Source: Brassica napus (Eukaryota > Streptophyta > Magnoliopsida > Brassicales > Brassicaceae). Taken from it: a DNA stretch of 64,000 nt. The notes under the pieces were generated by a model, which saw nothing but the letters and a program-made list of their open reading frames with translations, was not told the origin of the DNA and did not search any database. Shown in pieces: positions 50,491 through 61,330 of the stretch. Both the position numbers and the translations under genes were made by a program. The stretch's first letter is position 1; every line of letters begins with the position of its first letter. Location of the stretch: positions 30,378,423 through 30,442,422 of the forward strand of contig NC_063436.1 in NCBI RefSeq assembly GCF_020379485.1. Reading direction: 5' to 3'.

Positions 50491-51202
50491 CAAGATCTTG
50501 ACCCGCACAACCGTGCGGGTGATTATTTTTATTTGTACACACATAATTATTTGCTTTACGTGAGTAACTGTAATATTTACAATATACTAATTTTTTAATA
50601 TAATATTTTAAAATACAACAATTTTATAGTTCATATACAATAATTCAATTGTTTTTCAGTGATAGCATATTTTATATTATGTGATAAAAAATTCTGAATT
50701 GAAATATACTATCAGTTAAGGATCAAAATTTTAATTGAAAATTATTATATTAAATTAATATCAAAAATTTAATATAAAATTCTACATGATTTTAGTTATA
50801 ATTACAAAGTTAATTAGATATTTAAAAAGTTTTTTTATTTAAAATGAAATATACATTTAAGTTTTAAATAAACATGAAATTAAAAAATATTTTATAATAA
50901 AATATTAGGTGAAAATGCATATACATTTATCTAAATAAATACGAAATTAATTAAATATTTAAAAGGTTTATTTTAATGAAAATAAATAATATATTTATAC
51001 TGTAAATAAAAAGATATGAAAAGATTTTATTCATATACAATTTCAGAGAAAATATAAGCATATCTATTTGATTTTTTTTAGAATAATTAAAAATAATTAA
51101 TATATTTATAAAAAAAAAATTTAAACAACTTTCTAAAGAGTAGTCCAAATAAAAAAAAATCACACATGAACTAAGTCATGACTTCTATTTTAATAGACAA
51201 GA
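50491..51202 (-). mobile_element. Short Helitron between the two peptide genes
   Basis: On the minus strand the 5' end is TCTTGTCTATTAAAATAGAAG starting at 51202 with A just outside. The 3' side has a perfect hairpin ACCCGCAC GGTT GTGCGGGT (50520-50501), then GATCTTG ending at 50491 with T outside; the terminal CTAG has become CTTG. About 712 bp, non-coding. It separates a truncated promoter copy from the second peptide gene. Confidence 0.6.
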
Positions 51203-51263
51203 TATTTCAGATTTTTTTTTCTTACCATATATAAAAAGTTTGACCTTATCACATTTTCTGTTC

Positions 51264-51270
51264 TATAAAA
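51264..51270 (+). promoter_or_regulatory. TATA box of the second six-cysteine peptide gene
   Basis: TATAAAA, 81 bp before the ATG. Confidence 0.55.
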
Positions 51271-51344
51271 ACGTTATACTACATTGTCGAGAACATATAT
51301 ATATTCACCTTGCCGTTGTCAAAACGAACACATTTCCTGCAGTG

Positions 51345-51714
51345 ATGGGTTCATTCAAGTTTGCTTTTGTTGTCCTTTTAGCTTTTACTGGTAAGTACAA
51401 AATTTATATAATATGGGAAACTCTAAAGCTTCATCTCATAACTTTATACAATTTTCTTAATTATTTATGATCGTAAATAATTAGATTGTGTTACTTATCT
51501 TTATTGTTGCAGGGTAATATCCGTCACTGTTCAGATTGTTGAGGCGAAACGTATGTTACAAGAAGAAAAGTCTTTGCCGTTAATGGATCTTCAAGTTTCC
51601 AAGCTGGTTAACCCACAAACGGTTGGTTCTTGTAAGAAACCTTGCGGAACCATATGTATTAGAGGCAGTTGTCATTGTGTATGTATTCCGCCACTTCCAC
51701 CACCAAAACTATAA
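51345..51714 (+). pseudogene. Paralogous six-cysteine peptide gene with a one-base deletion at the splice junction
   Basis: Exon 1 (51345-51390: MGSFKFAFVVLLAFT) and exon 2 (51513-51714) align with the gene at 49402. Exon 2 starts ...GCAG then GGTAATATCC where the paralogue has ...GCAG then TGGTGATATCC. One base is missing, and joining at the only available AG gives an immediate TAA. Exon lengths sum to 248, one short of a full frame. Past the lesion the frame is open: KRMLQEEKSLPLMDLQVSKL, then GSCKKPCGTICIRGSCHCVC, ending PPPKL. The six-cysteine spacing is the same as in the first gene although the other mature residues differ. Either a recent pseudogene or a sequence error at one base. Confidence 0.65.
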
Positions 51715-52069
51715 ACTATGATCAACTAATTAGTGAATAAAAAATATTTGTTTTAACATTACTTTTTAACATCTTAGATTATTTAAAAATATTCTGAGAC
51801 TCATAAATTGATTTTATGCAAAATATACTAATTATCATTATCATACTCTAAACATAAAACTAGTGCTTAATTATGCGTTCGTCTCTCTCTTCAAACCTGG
51901 ACGAGTTTCAAACTTACAACAAACACACATCATCTAATACATGGATGCATGTATAAATTCTCTATCAACAAACAAATGGAGAAAAAAACAAAGACGAATC
52001 AAGACTTCAAAACCAAACGATCCATCTTTATTCAGAGCAATATAAACTCGTATCTGGCCCCATATTGAT

Positions 52070-52571
52070 TTAAGTGGATAGGATGTTTAGAAGAAAGACT
52101 CTAGCTTGTATCATCACCTTGAACAATCCTTCAAGTCTCTCTTTAACCTCTTCCGTGGCTGCCTCTACTTCTCCTCTTCTTTGATGTTCCCTTGTCGTCG
52201 TCACTCGTCACAACGAGCTTCCCTATTTCAGTTTCCATAGTTTCAAGCTTGAGACAGGAGAAGCCTTTCTCATGATGGTGATGATCTATTTCTTTCTTCA
52301 CAAGCTTCATAAAAATACCCCAACCTTTGTGTTGATGATGACTCGTACTTTGTAATCCTTTCGGCGACGACAAGAACGACAACACCGTGCGCAAGATAAA
52401 ACAAGTGATAACACTTGTTTCTTGCATCAATCTAATCAAAGGGCTAATCACTTGATCATCATCACCACACCGAATACAACCCTCCAAACACGCGTATGTC
52501 TCTTTCGACATTACTATATACTTCTTGATCTTCTTATTGACATCTTCCCGTGAAGCCGTGTAAGCATCCAT
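52070..52571 (-). pseudogene. DUF241 (BPS1-like family) gene, 5'-truncated and frameshifted
   Basis: On the minus strand an open frame from 52571 reads DAYTASREDVNKKIKKYIV, VISPLIRLMQETSVITCFIL and SCLKLETMETEIGKLVV. About 52170 the proper frame shifts, and the family C-terminus EEVKERLEGLFKVMIQARVF plus LLNILST then ends in a stop at 52070-52072. DUF241 proteins usually have about 270-300 residues and end with a similar LEGLFxxxIxxRVxLLNIL motif. The N-terminal half is missing and there is a frameshift, so this is not functional. Shorter copies of its 5' part precede the second and third kelch genes. Confidence 0.65.
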
Positions 52572-52997
52572 GTCATTCTATATATCATTATATCTAATTC
52601 TAATTTATTTACTTTTTTTCAGGGATCTTCTTTTATCTAGTTATGTCTCTATATATAAAACCAAAACGTAGTTATCAGATTTCAAGAGTGATCATAACTC
52701 TTGCTTATTATATTCATCATATGACGTCGGATATGAGTTGAGTTTCTGTCTAAGACATCAAACACATCTCTGTAATCGGTATTATAAATTCAATAACTAA
52801 TAAGATTTATGTTATGAAAAAATTTTAACAAAAAAAAGAAAAGATTTATGTTAATAAGATTTAACCAATTACTTTTTTACCAATAAATAATTTTATGCAT
52901 GTAATCTGTAGTACATAAATTCAATAATTAATAAGATTTATGTTAACAAGATTTAACCAACAAAAGATTTCTGTCCATAAATAGCCCAAAAACAATG

Positions 52998-53004
52998 TAT
53001 AAAA
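52998..53004 (+). promoter_or_regulatory. TATA box of kelch gene 1
   Basis: TATAAAA, 74 bp before the ATG; the same box lies 74 bp before the ATG in units B (56422-56428) and C (60060-60066). Confidence 0.6.
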
Positions 53005-53071
53005 ATATATTAAATCTACAGTTTAGCACAAAACTTTAATAATTCACATAAATCAATAAGAAAATTTGTTA

Positions 53072-54242
53072 ATGTCGTCAACAACTATCTCCACCGACCC
53101 CATGAAGGTTGAAGTTCCACCTGTTCTAATGTTTCTGATGCTTCCTAACGAGTTGATATTGAGCTGCTTGGGCCGCGCCCCAAGATTGTACTATCCGACT
53201 CTCACCCTTGTCTCCAAGAGCTTCCGCTCTCTCATTAATTCGCCAGAGCTTTGTAAGACGCGTTCACTTTTAGCTTGCACCGAGAGTTGTCTATATGTAT
53301 GGTTTCAATTCCAGAATGATGAGAACACACATTTGGTTCACTTTATACCGGAACCCTTATCAAACCGTCGATGATAACTCCCAAACGAATAAATTAGGTG
53401 GCTATAAATTAGTTCCAATTCCATCTTTAGATTCTCCTCCCTCGGCCATGTCAGGTGTTGCTGCAGTTGGTTCTGATATATATGCCATTGGTGGAAGTAT
53501 TGATGGCGTTTCTTCATCTAGCATCTTCGTCATGGACACTCACTATCACACATGGTGTAAGGCTCCAAGTATGCATGTGGCTAGGGTGTCTCCTTCTGCT
53601 AGCGTTCTCGATGAAAAAATATATGTGACAAGTGGAGGAGGATGGGGAAAACTTGATTATACAAACTGGATGGAGGTATTCGATACCAAAACCCAAACTT
53701 GGGAGTTTATGCCGAGTCCTGGCAGCGAAAGCTTTGACTATGAAAACGTGGCGTTGGAAGGAAGTATCTACGTGAGGTCTAATGAAAAAGGAGAGACTTT
53801 CAAGATGAATAAAGGTAGATGGAGGGCGGCAGACCTAGCGTTGACTAGCGGATGGACATATAATTGGAAAGGGTTGTTTTGTTATTGTGTGATAGAGAAC
53901 GTGCTGTACTGTTATAGTTCCGTAGATCTCTATTGGTATGACTTTATTGATAGACAATGGAGAGAAGTAAAGCGATTGAAAGGACGACTGCCTATGTCTT
54001 CTAAGAATGATCATTATCGATCGGCCGATTATGGTGGAAATTTGGTGTTTTTGTGGGAAGAGCTTGTGCATACTAAAAATGTTCAAAACAGAACGTTAGT
54101 TTGGTGCGCTGAAATTTCATTCAAAAGGCGCCAAAGAACGGAGATATGTGGAACAGTTGAATGGTGTGACGTTGTGTTTACATATACGAAGCAAAATACG
54201 AAGCAAGGTGATTTAATGCATGTTATTTCTACTACTGCTTGA
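53072..54242 (+). pseudogene. F-box/kelch-repeat gene, copy 1, frameshifted in the linker
   Basis: F-box part from 53072: MSSTTIS..., MLPNELILSCLGRAPRLYY, LVSKSFRSLINSPELCKTR. The kelch part (from about 53336 to 54242) has AVGSDIYAIGGS, VFVMD-like IFVMDTHYHTWCKAPSM and NWMEVFDTKTQTWEFMPSP. In other copies the join reads CAT TGG TTC; here it is CATTTGGTTC with one extra T at 53332-53334, which moves the F-box frame to a stop at 53372-53374. Restoring frame there would give about 390 residues, the usual length for plant F-box/kelch proteins, which select substrates for SCF ligases. Both halves stay fully open. No intron is expected in this class. Confidence 0.8.
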
Positions 54243-54546
54243 TGAATGAATTGAATTAGGCTTCACGATGAATTGAGTCATCAATATTTCTTTTGTTCCT
54301 TCAAAAACGAAATGTTGTTTTGTGTTGAATCTGTATATTTTGTAGGTTTTTGCTAATAAAAACTTCTATTTGGTTTCGTTTTGCAAATATACTACTAATA
54401 TATAGAAAATGTAAATCAGATTATCAAGTCGGGATTATTCCGTTTTATAAATACTGATTGTGTATTCATTTTTGTAATTTTTATAAAATTGAATATATCT
54501 TCTAAAAATATGTATTCCGTACATTTTTTTAAAAAATATTATATTA

Positions 54547-54573
54547 CTAGATAATAATTCGCGCCGTGCGCGG
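54547..54573 (-). mobile_element. Helitron 3' terminus (minus strand) in unit A
   Basis: On the minus strand CCGCGCACGGCGCG hairpin, then CTAG at 54550-54547 followed by T. The same end is at 57962 in unit B, so the insertion came before the A/B duplication. The 5' end is not resolved; dispersed TTCGGATT-rich repeat sequence lies to the right. Confidence 0.65.
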
Positions 54574-55840
54574 AATGAAATAGTTTATTAGATTATTTAT
54601 TGTATGTACTAAAAAATTTGTTGTATGGCTTTTTCTAGGGATGAACATTCATAAATACGTTCGGATTCAGTTAATCTATTTGGATTTCAGATTTTTAGAA
54701 TTAGAAATTTAAATCGTATTCGGATATTTATAAATTTGATTTGAATTTGATTCTAATCATTGCGGGTTCAGTTCGAATTTGAATTCGAGAATCCATTTTA
54801 ATTATGTATTTTTAACAAAAATCTAAATATACCTAAATACTCAATATCTTAGAAAAGAAGAAGATAAAACATAAATTTTGAATAATGTAAGACTAAATAT
54901 ATAAATTTACATAAGAATTCATTCAAATTAAATATTTGGACGGAGAACATATAAATATTTTCAGTATTTTGAAAAGTTTTCTGTTATTTTTAGATATTTA
55001 CTTGTAACTATGTTCATAATTTTTAGATATTTTCATATTTTTGAATATCTAATAGATATAAAATTTAAAATAATTAACGTATTTTAGTATATAATTTTGA
55101 TTTAGATATTTTTGGTATCTAAAATATTTTAGTTTGGATAAGATTCAAGTATTTCTGAATATTAAACTTTTGAATCCATATGAGTACTTAATCAATTTTA
55201 GTTTGTGTTTTGTATTACTTTCAAATTTAGTTTGGTTCGGTTCTTTGGATCCAGATATTTTACCTAGAATTACTTTATTCTACTAATATAAAGCAAAATA
55301 AAATAAAAGTAAAACAAATATTATCGGCTTATGTAACATACATAATTATTGGACCATACTTTTAAGAATACCAATAAAAATGGTTGGACGCCGTGTCAAT
55401 ATTGTTGAGAATTTTGTAAAATTGATGTAGTCTATAACCAATAACGTGTATTTTATTATAAAAAATATTAGTAAATATTATAAAGTACAATTTAGTGAAA
55501 AGATTTAGAGTTGCTTGGAAATAATGTCATCTCTTCAGTCGGCACCTAAATTCTGATTTTAATCGTTTTCACGAATTTTCTTTTTTTTTAAAGTTTTTCT
55601 GATTTCTGATTTTTTCTAACAATCTGATTATGTTTTTAATTTTTGGCTTGATACAAAAAATCCGTAAAGAAACATTATATTTGGCTAATCTAAAGATCTG
55701 ACTTTGTATGTAGTATTTTTTACCTTAATTTTCTTAAATCATACAAATCATAATTATTTATTACCTCCGTGTACAGAAGCCTTAACCATGGCTAAGTTCA
55801 GCAAAATGAGGAACTTTCAATTTCTGAAAACATTCTCACT
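54574..55840. other. Non-coding rest of unit A
   Basis: AT-rich Helitron/dispersed-repeat sequence with no gene; repeated at 57989-59218. Confidence 0.5.
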
Positions 55841-56495
55841 CTAATCAAAGGGCTAATCACTTGATCATCATCACCTCACCAAACACAACACTCCAAACAC
55901 GCGTATGTCTCTTTCGACATTACTATATACTTCTTGATCTCCTTATTGGTATCTCCCGTGACGCCATGTAAGCATCTATGTCATTCTATATATCATTATA
56001 TTTTATTTTTAATTTATTTAGTTTTCTTTTTTCATGGATCTTCTTTTATCTAGTTATATCTCTTTATAAAAACCAATACGTAGTTATCAGATTTCAAGAG
56101 TGATCATTACTCATGTGTTCTTGCTTATTATATTCATCATATGACGTCGGATATGAGTTGAGTTTCTGTCTAAAACATCAAACACATCTCTGTAATCTGT
56201 ATAATATAAATTCAATAACTAATAAGATTTATGTTATGAATAAATTTTAACAAAAAAAGAAGAAAAGATCTATGTTAATAAGATTTAACCAATAACTTTC
56301 TTACCAACAAATAATTTTATGCATGTAATCTGTAGTACAAAAATTCAAAAATTAATAAGATTTATGTTAACATGATTTAACCAACAAAAGATTTCTGTCC
56401 ATAAATTGCCCAAAAACAATGTATAAAAGTATATTAAATCTACAGTTTAGCACAAAACTTTAATAAATCACATAAATCAATAAGAAAATTTGTTA

Positions 56496-57657
56496 ATGTC
56501 GTCCACAACTAAAGCCTCCAACACCGCCATGAATGTTGAAGTTCCATCTGTTCTAAAGTTGCTGATGCTTCCTGAAGAGTTAATATTGAGCTGCTTGGTC
56601 CGCGTCCCGAGATTGTACTATCCGACTCTCACCCTTGTCTCCAAGAGCATCCGCTCTCTCATTAATTCGCCAGAGCTTTGTAAGACGCGTTCACTTTTAG
56701 CTTGCACCGAGAGTTGTCTATATGCATGGTTTCAATTCCAAAATGACGAGAACACACATTGGTTTACTTTATACCGGAACCCTTATCAAATCGTCGATGA
56801 TAACTCTTAAACGAATAAATTAGGTGGCCATTTAATTAGTTCCAATTCCATCTTTAGATTCTCCTCCCTCAGCCATGTCAGGTGTTGCTGCAGTTGGTTC
56901 TGATATATATGCCATTGGTGGAAGTATTGATGGCGTTTCTTCGTCTAGCGTCTTCGTCATGGACACTCACTATCACACATGGTGTAAGGCTCCAAGTATG
57001 CATGTGGCTAGGGTGTCCCCTTCTGCTAGCGTTCTTGATGGGAAAATATATGTGACAAGTGGAGGAGGATGGGGAAAACTTGATTATACAAACTGGATGG
57101 AGGTATTCGATACCAAAACCCGAACTTGGGAGTTTATGCCGAGTCCTGGCAGCGAAAGCTTTGACTATGAAAACGTGGCGTTGGAAGGAAGTATCTACGT
57201 GAGGTCTAATGAAAGAGGAGAGACTTTCAAGCTGAATAAAGGTAGATGGAGAGCGGCAGACCTAGCGTTGACTAGGGGATGGAGTTATAATTGGAAAAGG
57301 TTGTTTTGTTATTGTGTGATAGAGAACGTGCTGTACTGTTATAGTTCCGTAGATCTCTATTGGTATGACTTTATTGATAGAGAATGGAGAGAAGTAAAGC
57401 GATTGAAAGGACGACTGCCTATGTCTTCTAAGAATGATCATTATCGATTGGCAGATTATGGTGGAAATTTGGTGTTTCTGTGGGAAGAGCATGTCCATAC
57501 TAAGAATGTTCAAAACACAACGTTAGTTTGGTGCGCTGAAATTTCATTCGAAAGGCGCCAAAGAACGGAGATATGTGGAACAATTGAATGGTGTGACGTT
57601 GTGTTTACATATACAAAGCAAGGTGATTTAATGCATGTTATTGCTACTACTGCTTGA
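56496..57657 (+). pseudogene. F-box/kelch-repeat gene, copy 2, nonsense and frameshift in the linker
   Basis: The F-box frame runs from 56496 (MSSTTKASNTAMNVEVP; LMLPEELILSCLVRVPRLYY) to a TAA at 56808-56810, where copy 1 has CAA. About 20 bases later (near 56829) GGCCATTTAATTAG has one more base than GGCTATAAATTAG in copy 1. After that the kelch frame is open from an ATG at 56875 to 57657 (260 residues, AVGSDIYAIGGS to DLMHVIATTA). The two lesions differ from that of copy 1. The two halves could only be made as separate proteins. Confidence 0.8.
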
Positions 57658-57961
57658 TGAATGACTTGAATTAGGCTTCACAATGAATTGAGTCATCAAT
57701 ATTTATTTTGTTCTTTCAAAAACGAATTGTTGTTTTGTTTTGAATCTGTCTATTTTATAGGTTTATGCTAATAAAAACTTCTATTTGGTTTCGTTTTGCA
57801 AATTTACTATTAATATATAGAAAATGTAGATCAGATTATCAAGTCGGGATTATTCCGTTTTAGAAATACTGATCGTGTATTCATTTTTGTAATTTTTATA
57901 AAGTTGAATATATCTTCCAAAAATATGTATTCCGTACATTTTTAAAAAAAATATTATATGA

Positions 57962-57988
57962 CTAGATAGTAATCCGCGCTGTGCGCGG
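57962..57988 (-). mobile_element. Helitron 3' terminus (minus strand) in unit B
   Basis: Perfect hairpin CCGCGC ACA GCGCGG on the minus strand (57988-57974), then CTAG at 57965-57962 and T. Duplicate of the end at 54547. Confidence 0.75.
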
Positions 57989-59218
57989 AATGAAATAGTT
58001 TATTAGATTATTCATTGTATATACTAAAAAGTTGTTGAATAGCTTTTTCTAGGGATGAACATTCATATATACGGTCAGATTCAGTTAATCTATTTGGATT
58101 TCGGATTTTAAGAGTTAGAAATTTAAATCGTATTCAGATATTTATAAATTGTGATTTGAATTTGATTTTAATCATTGCGGGTTCAGTTCGAATTTGAATT
58201 CGAGTAAACATTTTAATTATGTATTTTTTAACAAAAATCTAAATATACTTAAATACTCAATCTCTAAAAAAAAGATAAAACGTAACATTTTGAATAATGT
58301 AAGACTAAATATATAAATTTACATAAGAATTCATTCAATTTAAATATTTGGATGGAGAACATATACATATTTTCAGTATTTTGAACATTTTTCTATTATT
58401 TTTAGATATTTACTTGTGACTATGTTGATAATTTTTAGATATTTTCATACTTTTGAATATCTAATAGATATAAAATTTAAAATAATTAACATATTTAAGT
58501 ATATCATTTTGATTTAGATAATTTTGGTATCTAAAATATTTTATCTGGATATTAAACTTTTGAATCCATAGGATTACTTAATCAATTTTAAGTTTGTTTA
58601 CTTTCAAATTTAGTTTGGTTCGGTTCTTTGGATCTAGCTATTTTACCTAGACTTACTTTATTCTGCTAATATAAAGCAAAATAAAATAAATGTAAAACAA
58701 ATATTCTCGACTTATTTAACATACATAATTATTGGACCATATTTTTAAGAATACCAATAAAAATGGTTGGACGTCGTGTCAATATTGTTGAGAATTTTGC
58801 AAAATTGACGTAGTCTATAACCCATAACGTGTATTTTATTATAAAACATATTGGTAAATATTATAAAATACAATTTAGTGAAAAGAGTTAGAGTTGCATG
58901 AAAATAATGTGATCTCTTCACTCGGCACCTGAATTCTGATTTTCAATCGTTTTTACGAATTTTCTTTTCTTTTAAAGTTTTTCTGATTTCCGTTTTTTTC
59001 TAACAATCTGATTATGTTTTTAATTCTTGGTATGATATGAAAACTCCGTAAAAAACACTATATTTGGCTAAGCTAAAGATCTGACTTTGTATGTGGTATT
59101 TTTTTGCCTCAGTTTTCTTAATTCATGACAAATCATAATTATTTATTGCCTCTGTGTGCAGAATCCTTGCTAAGTTCGGCAAAATGTGTAACTTTCAATT
59201 TCTGAAAACATTCTCACT
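57989..59218. other. Non-coding rest of unit B
   Basis: AT-rich copy of 54574-55840 with small insertions and deletions; no gene. Confidence 0.5.
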
Positions 59219-59549
59219 CTAATCAAAGGGCTAATCACTTGATCATTATCACCACACCAAACACAACCCTCCAATGTCTCTTTCGACATTACTATATACT
59301 TCTTGATCTCCTTATTGGTATCTTCCCGTGACGCCATGTAAGCATCCATGTCATTCTATATATCATTATATCTTATTTTTAATTTATTTAGTTTTCTTTT
59401 TTCATGGACCTTATTTTATCTAGTTATATCTCTTTATATGTAAAACCAAAATGTAGTTAGCAGATTTCAAGAGTGATCATAACTCATGTGTTCTTGCTTA
59501 TTATATTCATAACATGGCGGCTGATCCGAGTTGAGTTTCTGTCGAAGAC

Positions 59550-59810
59550 CAGCTCCAATGTATTCATTTCTCTATTTTTACTTCTAAAATAAAAAAAACT
59601 CTATAATAGATATGAGTTTTGCTCCAATGTATTTCTCCAAAATAAAGATCTCTACATAGATCAAAATATAGAAGAATGATATTTCTTCATCTATAAATAG
59701 AAGAAAAAATAGCAATCTCTATTTTAGAAGTAAAAATAGAGATGAGTTGGAGTGATTTGCCTCTAAATACTATTATAGAGATAGATATAGAGGTGGACTG
59801 GAGAAGTTCT
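59550..59810. mobile_element. MITE inserted only in unit C
   Basis: Units A and B read GTCTAAGACATCAAACAC; unit C reads GTCGAAGAC, then 261 bp, then AAGACATCAAACAC. The 5-mer AAGAC is duplicated at both sides (59545-59549, 59811-59815). The ends are CAGCTCCAATGTATT and ...GGACTGGAGAAGTTCT; the inside is rich in AGAGAT/ATCTCT repeats in opposed orientation. The empty sites in A and B prove the insertion borders. Confidence 0.75.
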
Positions 59811-60133
59811 AAGACATCAAACACATCTCTTTAGTCTGTATTATATAAATTCAATAACAAATAAGATTTATGTTATGAAAAACTTTTAACAAGAAAAAAG
59901 GAAAGATTTATGTTAATAAGATTTAACCAATAATTTTTTTACCAATAAATAATTTTATGCATGTAATCTGTAGTACATAAATTCAATAACTAATAAGATT
60001 TATGTTAACAAGATTTAACCAACAAAATAATTCTGTCTATAAATAGCCCAAAAACAATGTATAAAAGTATATTAAATCTAAACTTTTGCACAAAACTTCA
60101 ATAAATCACATAAATCAATAAGAAAATTTGTTA

Positions 60134-61324
60134 ATGTCGTCCACAACTATAGCCTCCACCGACGCTATGAAGGTTGAAGTTCCACCTGTTCTAACGTTGC
60201 TGATGCTTCCTGAAGAAGTTATATTGAGCTGCTTGGCCCGCGTCCCAAAATTGTACTATCCGACTCTCACCCTTGTCTCCAAGAGCTTCCGCTCTCTCAT
60301 TAATTCGCCAGAGCTTTGTAAGACGAGTTCACTTTTAGCTCGCACCGAGAGTTGTCTATATGTATGGTTTCAATTCCAGAATGACGAGAACACACATTGG
60401 TTCACTTTATACCGGAACCCTTAGCAAACCGTCGATGATAACTCCCAAACGAATAAATTAGGTGATAATAAATTAGTTCCAATTCCATCTTTAGATTCTC
60501 CTCCCTCGGCCATGTCAGTTGTTGCTGCAGTTGGCTCTGATATATATGCCAATGGTGGAAGTATAGATGGTTTTTCTTTGTCTAGCGTCTTCGTCATGGA
60601 CACTCACTATCACACATGGTGTAAGGCTCCAAGCATGCATGTGGCTAGGGTGTCTCCTTCTGCTAGCGTTCTTGATGGAAAAATATATGTGGTAGGAGGA
60701 TCCAAAAATCTTGATTATACAAACTGGATGGAGGTGTATGATACCAAAACCCAAACTTGGGAGTTTGTACCGAGTCCTGGCAAAGATATAGACGGAAGAT
60801 TTGGATACAAAAGCGCATCATTGGAAGGAAGTGTCTATGTGATGGATAGGGCAAAATATGAGACTTTTAAGCTGAATAAAGGTAGATGGAGAGTGGCAGA
60901 CCAAAAGTTGACTACTGGATGGAGTTTGGACTTTGTACAGTTTTATTATTGTGTGACAGAGAATGTGTTATACTATTATAGTTCCATAGATCTCTGTTGG
61001 TATGACTTTATTGATAAACTATGGAGAGGAGTAAAGGGATTGGAAGGAAGACTGCCTTGGTATAGAAGATTTAGAAATACTTATCATCATCGATTGGCAG
61101 ATTATGGTGGAAAGTTGGTGTTTTTGTGGAAAGAGTATGTGCATACTGAGAATGTTCAAAACACAACATTAGTTTGGTGTGCTGAAATTTCACTTGAAAG
61201 ACTCCACAGATCGGAGATATACGGAACAGTTGAATGGTGTGATGTTGTATTTACATATACGACGCAAGTTGATCAAGAAAATACGACGTTTGTGTTAATG
61301 CATGTTATTCCTAATACTGTTTGA
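60134..61324 (+). pseudogene. F-box/kelch-repeat gene, copy 3, single nonsense codon in the linker
   Basis: The F-box frame starts at 60134 (MSSTTIASTDAMKVEVP; LMLPEEVILSCLARVPKLYY) and meets TAG at 60422-60424, where copy 1 has TAT (Tyr). The frame then continues unbroken to 61324, so one base change separates it from a full gene of 396 codons. The kelch part reads AVGSDIYANGGS, KIYVVGGSKNLDYTNWMEVY, WEFVPSP. It is more diverged from copies 1 and 2 than they are from each other, for example YVVGGSKN in place of YVTSGGGWGK. Confidence 0.8.
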
Positions 61325-61330
61325 TGAATG

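Larger units (their letters stand above)
52431..55840 (+). repeat. Tandem unit A (DUF241 fragment + F-box/kelch + Helitron debris)
   Basis: Starts at CTAATCAAAGGGCTAATCAC; the same start recurs at 55841 and 59219. Unit A is 3,410 bp. Units A and B are near identical along their length, including the Helitron end. Confidence 0.85.
55841..59218 (+). repeat. Tandem unit B
   Basis: 3,378 bp. Begins with a 140-bp remnant of the DUF241 copy (55841-55985), then kelch copy 2 and the Helitron end. Closest to unit A. Confidence 0.85.
59219..61330 (+). repeat. Tandem unit C (partial)
   Basis: Starts with a 135-bp DUF241 remnant (59219-59355), then a MITE insertion, then kelch copy 3. It lacks the Helitron part and is the most diverged unit. 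Confidence 0.8.
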
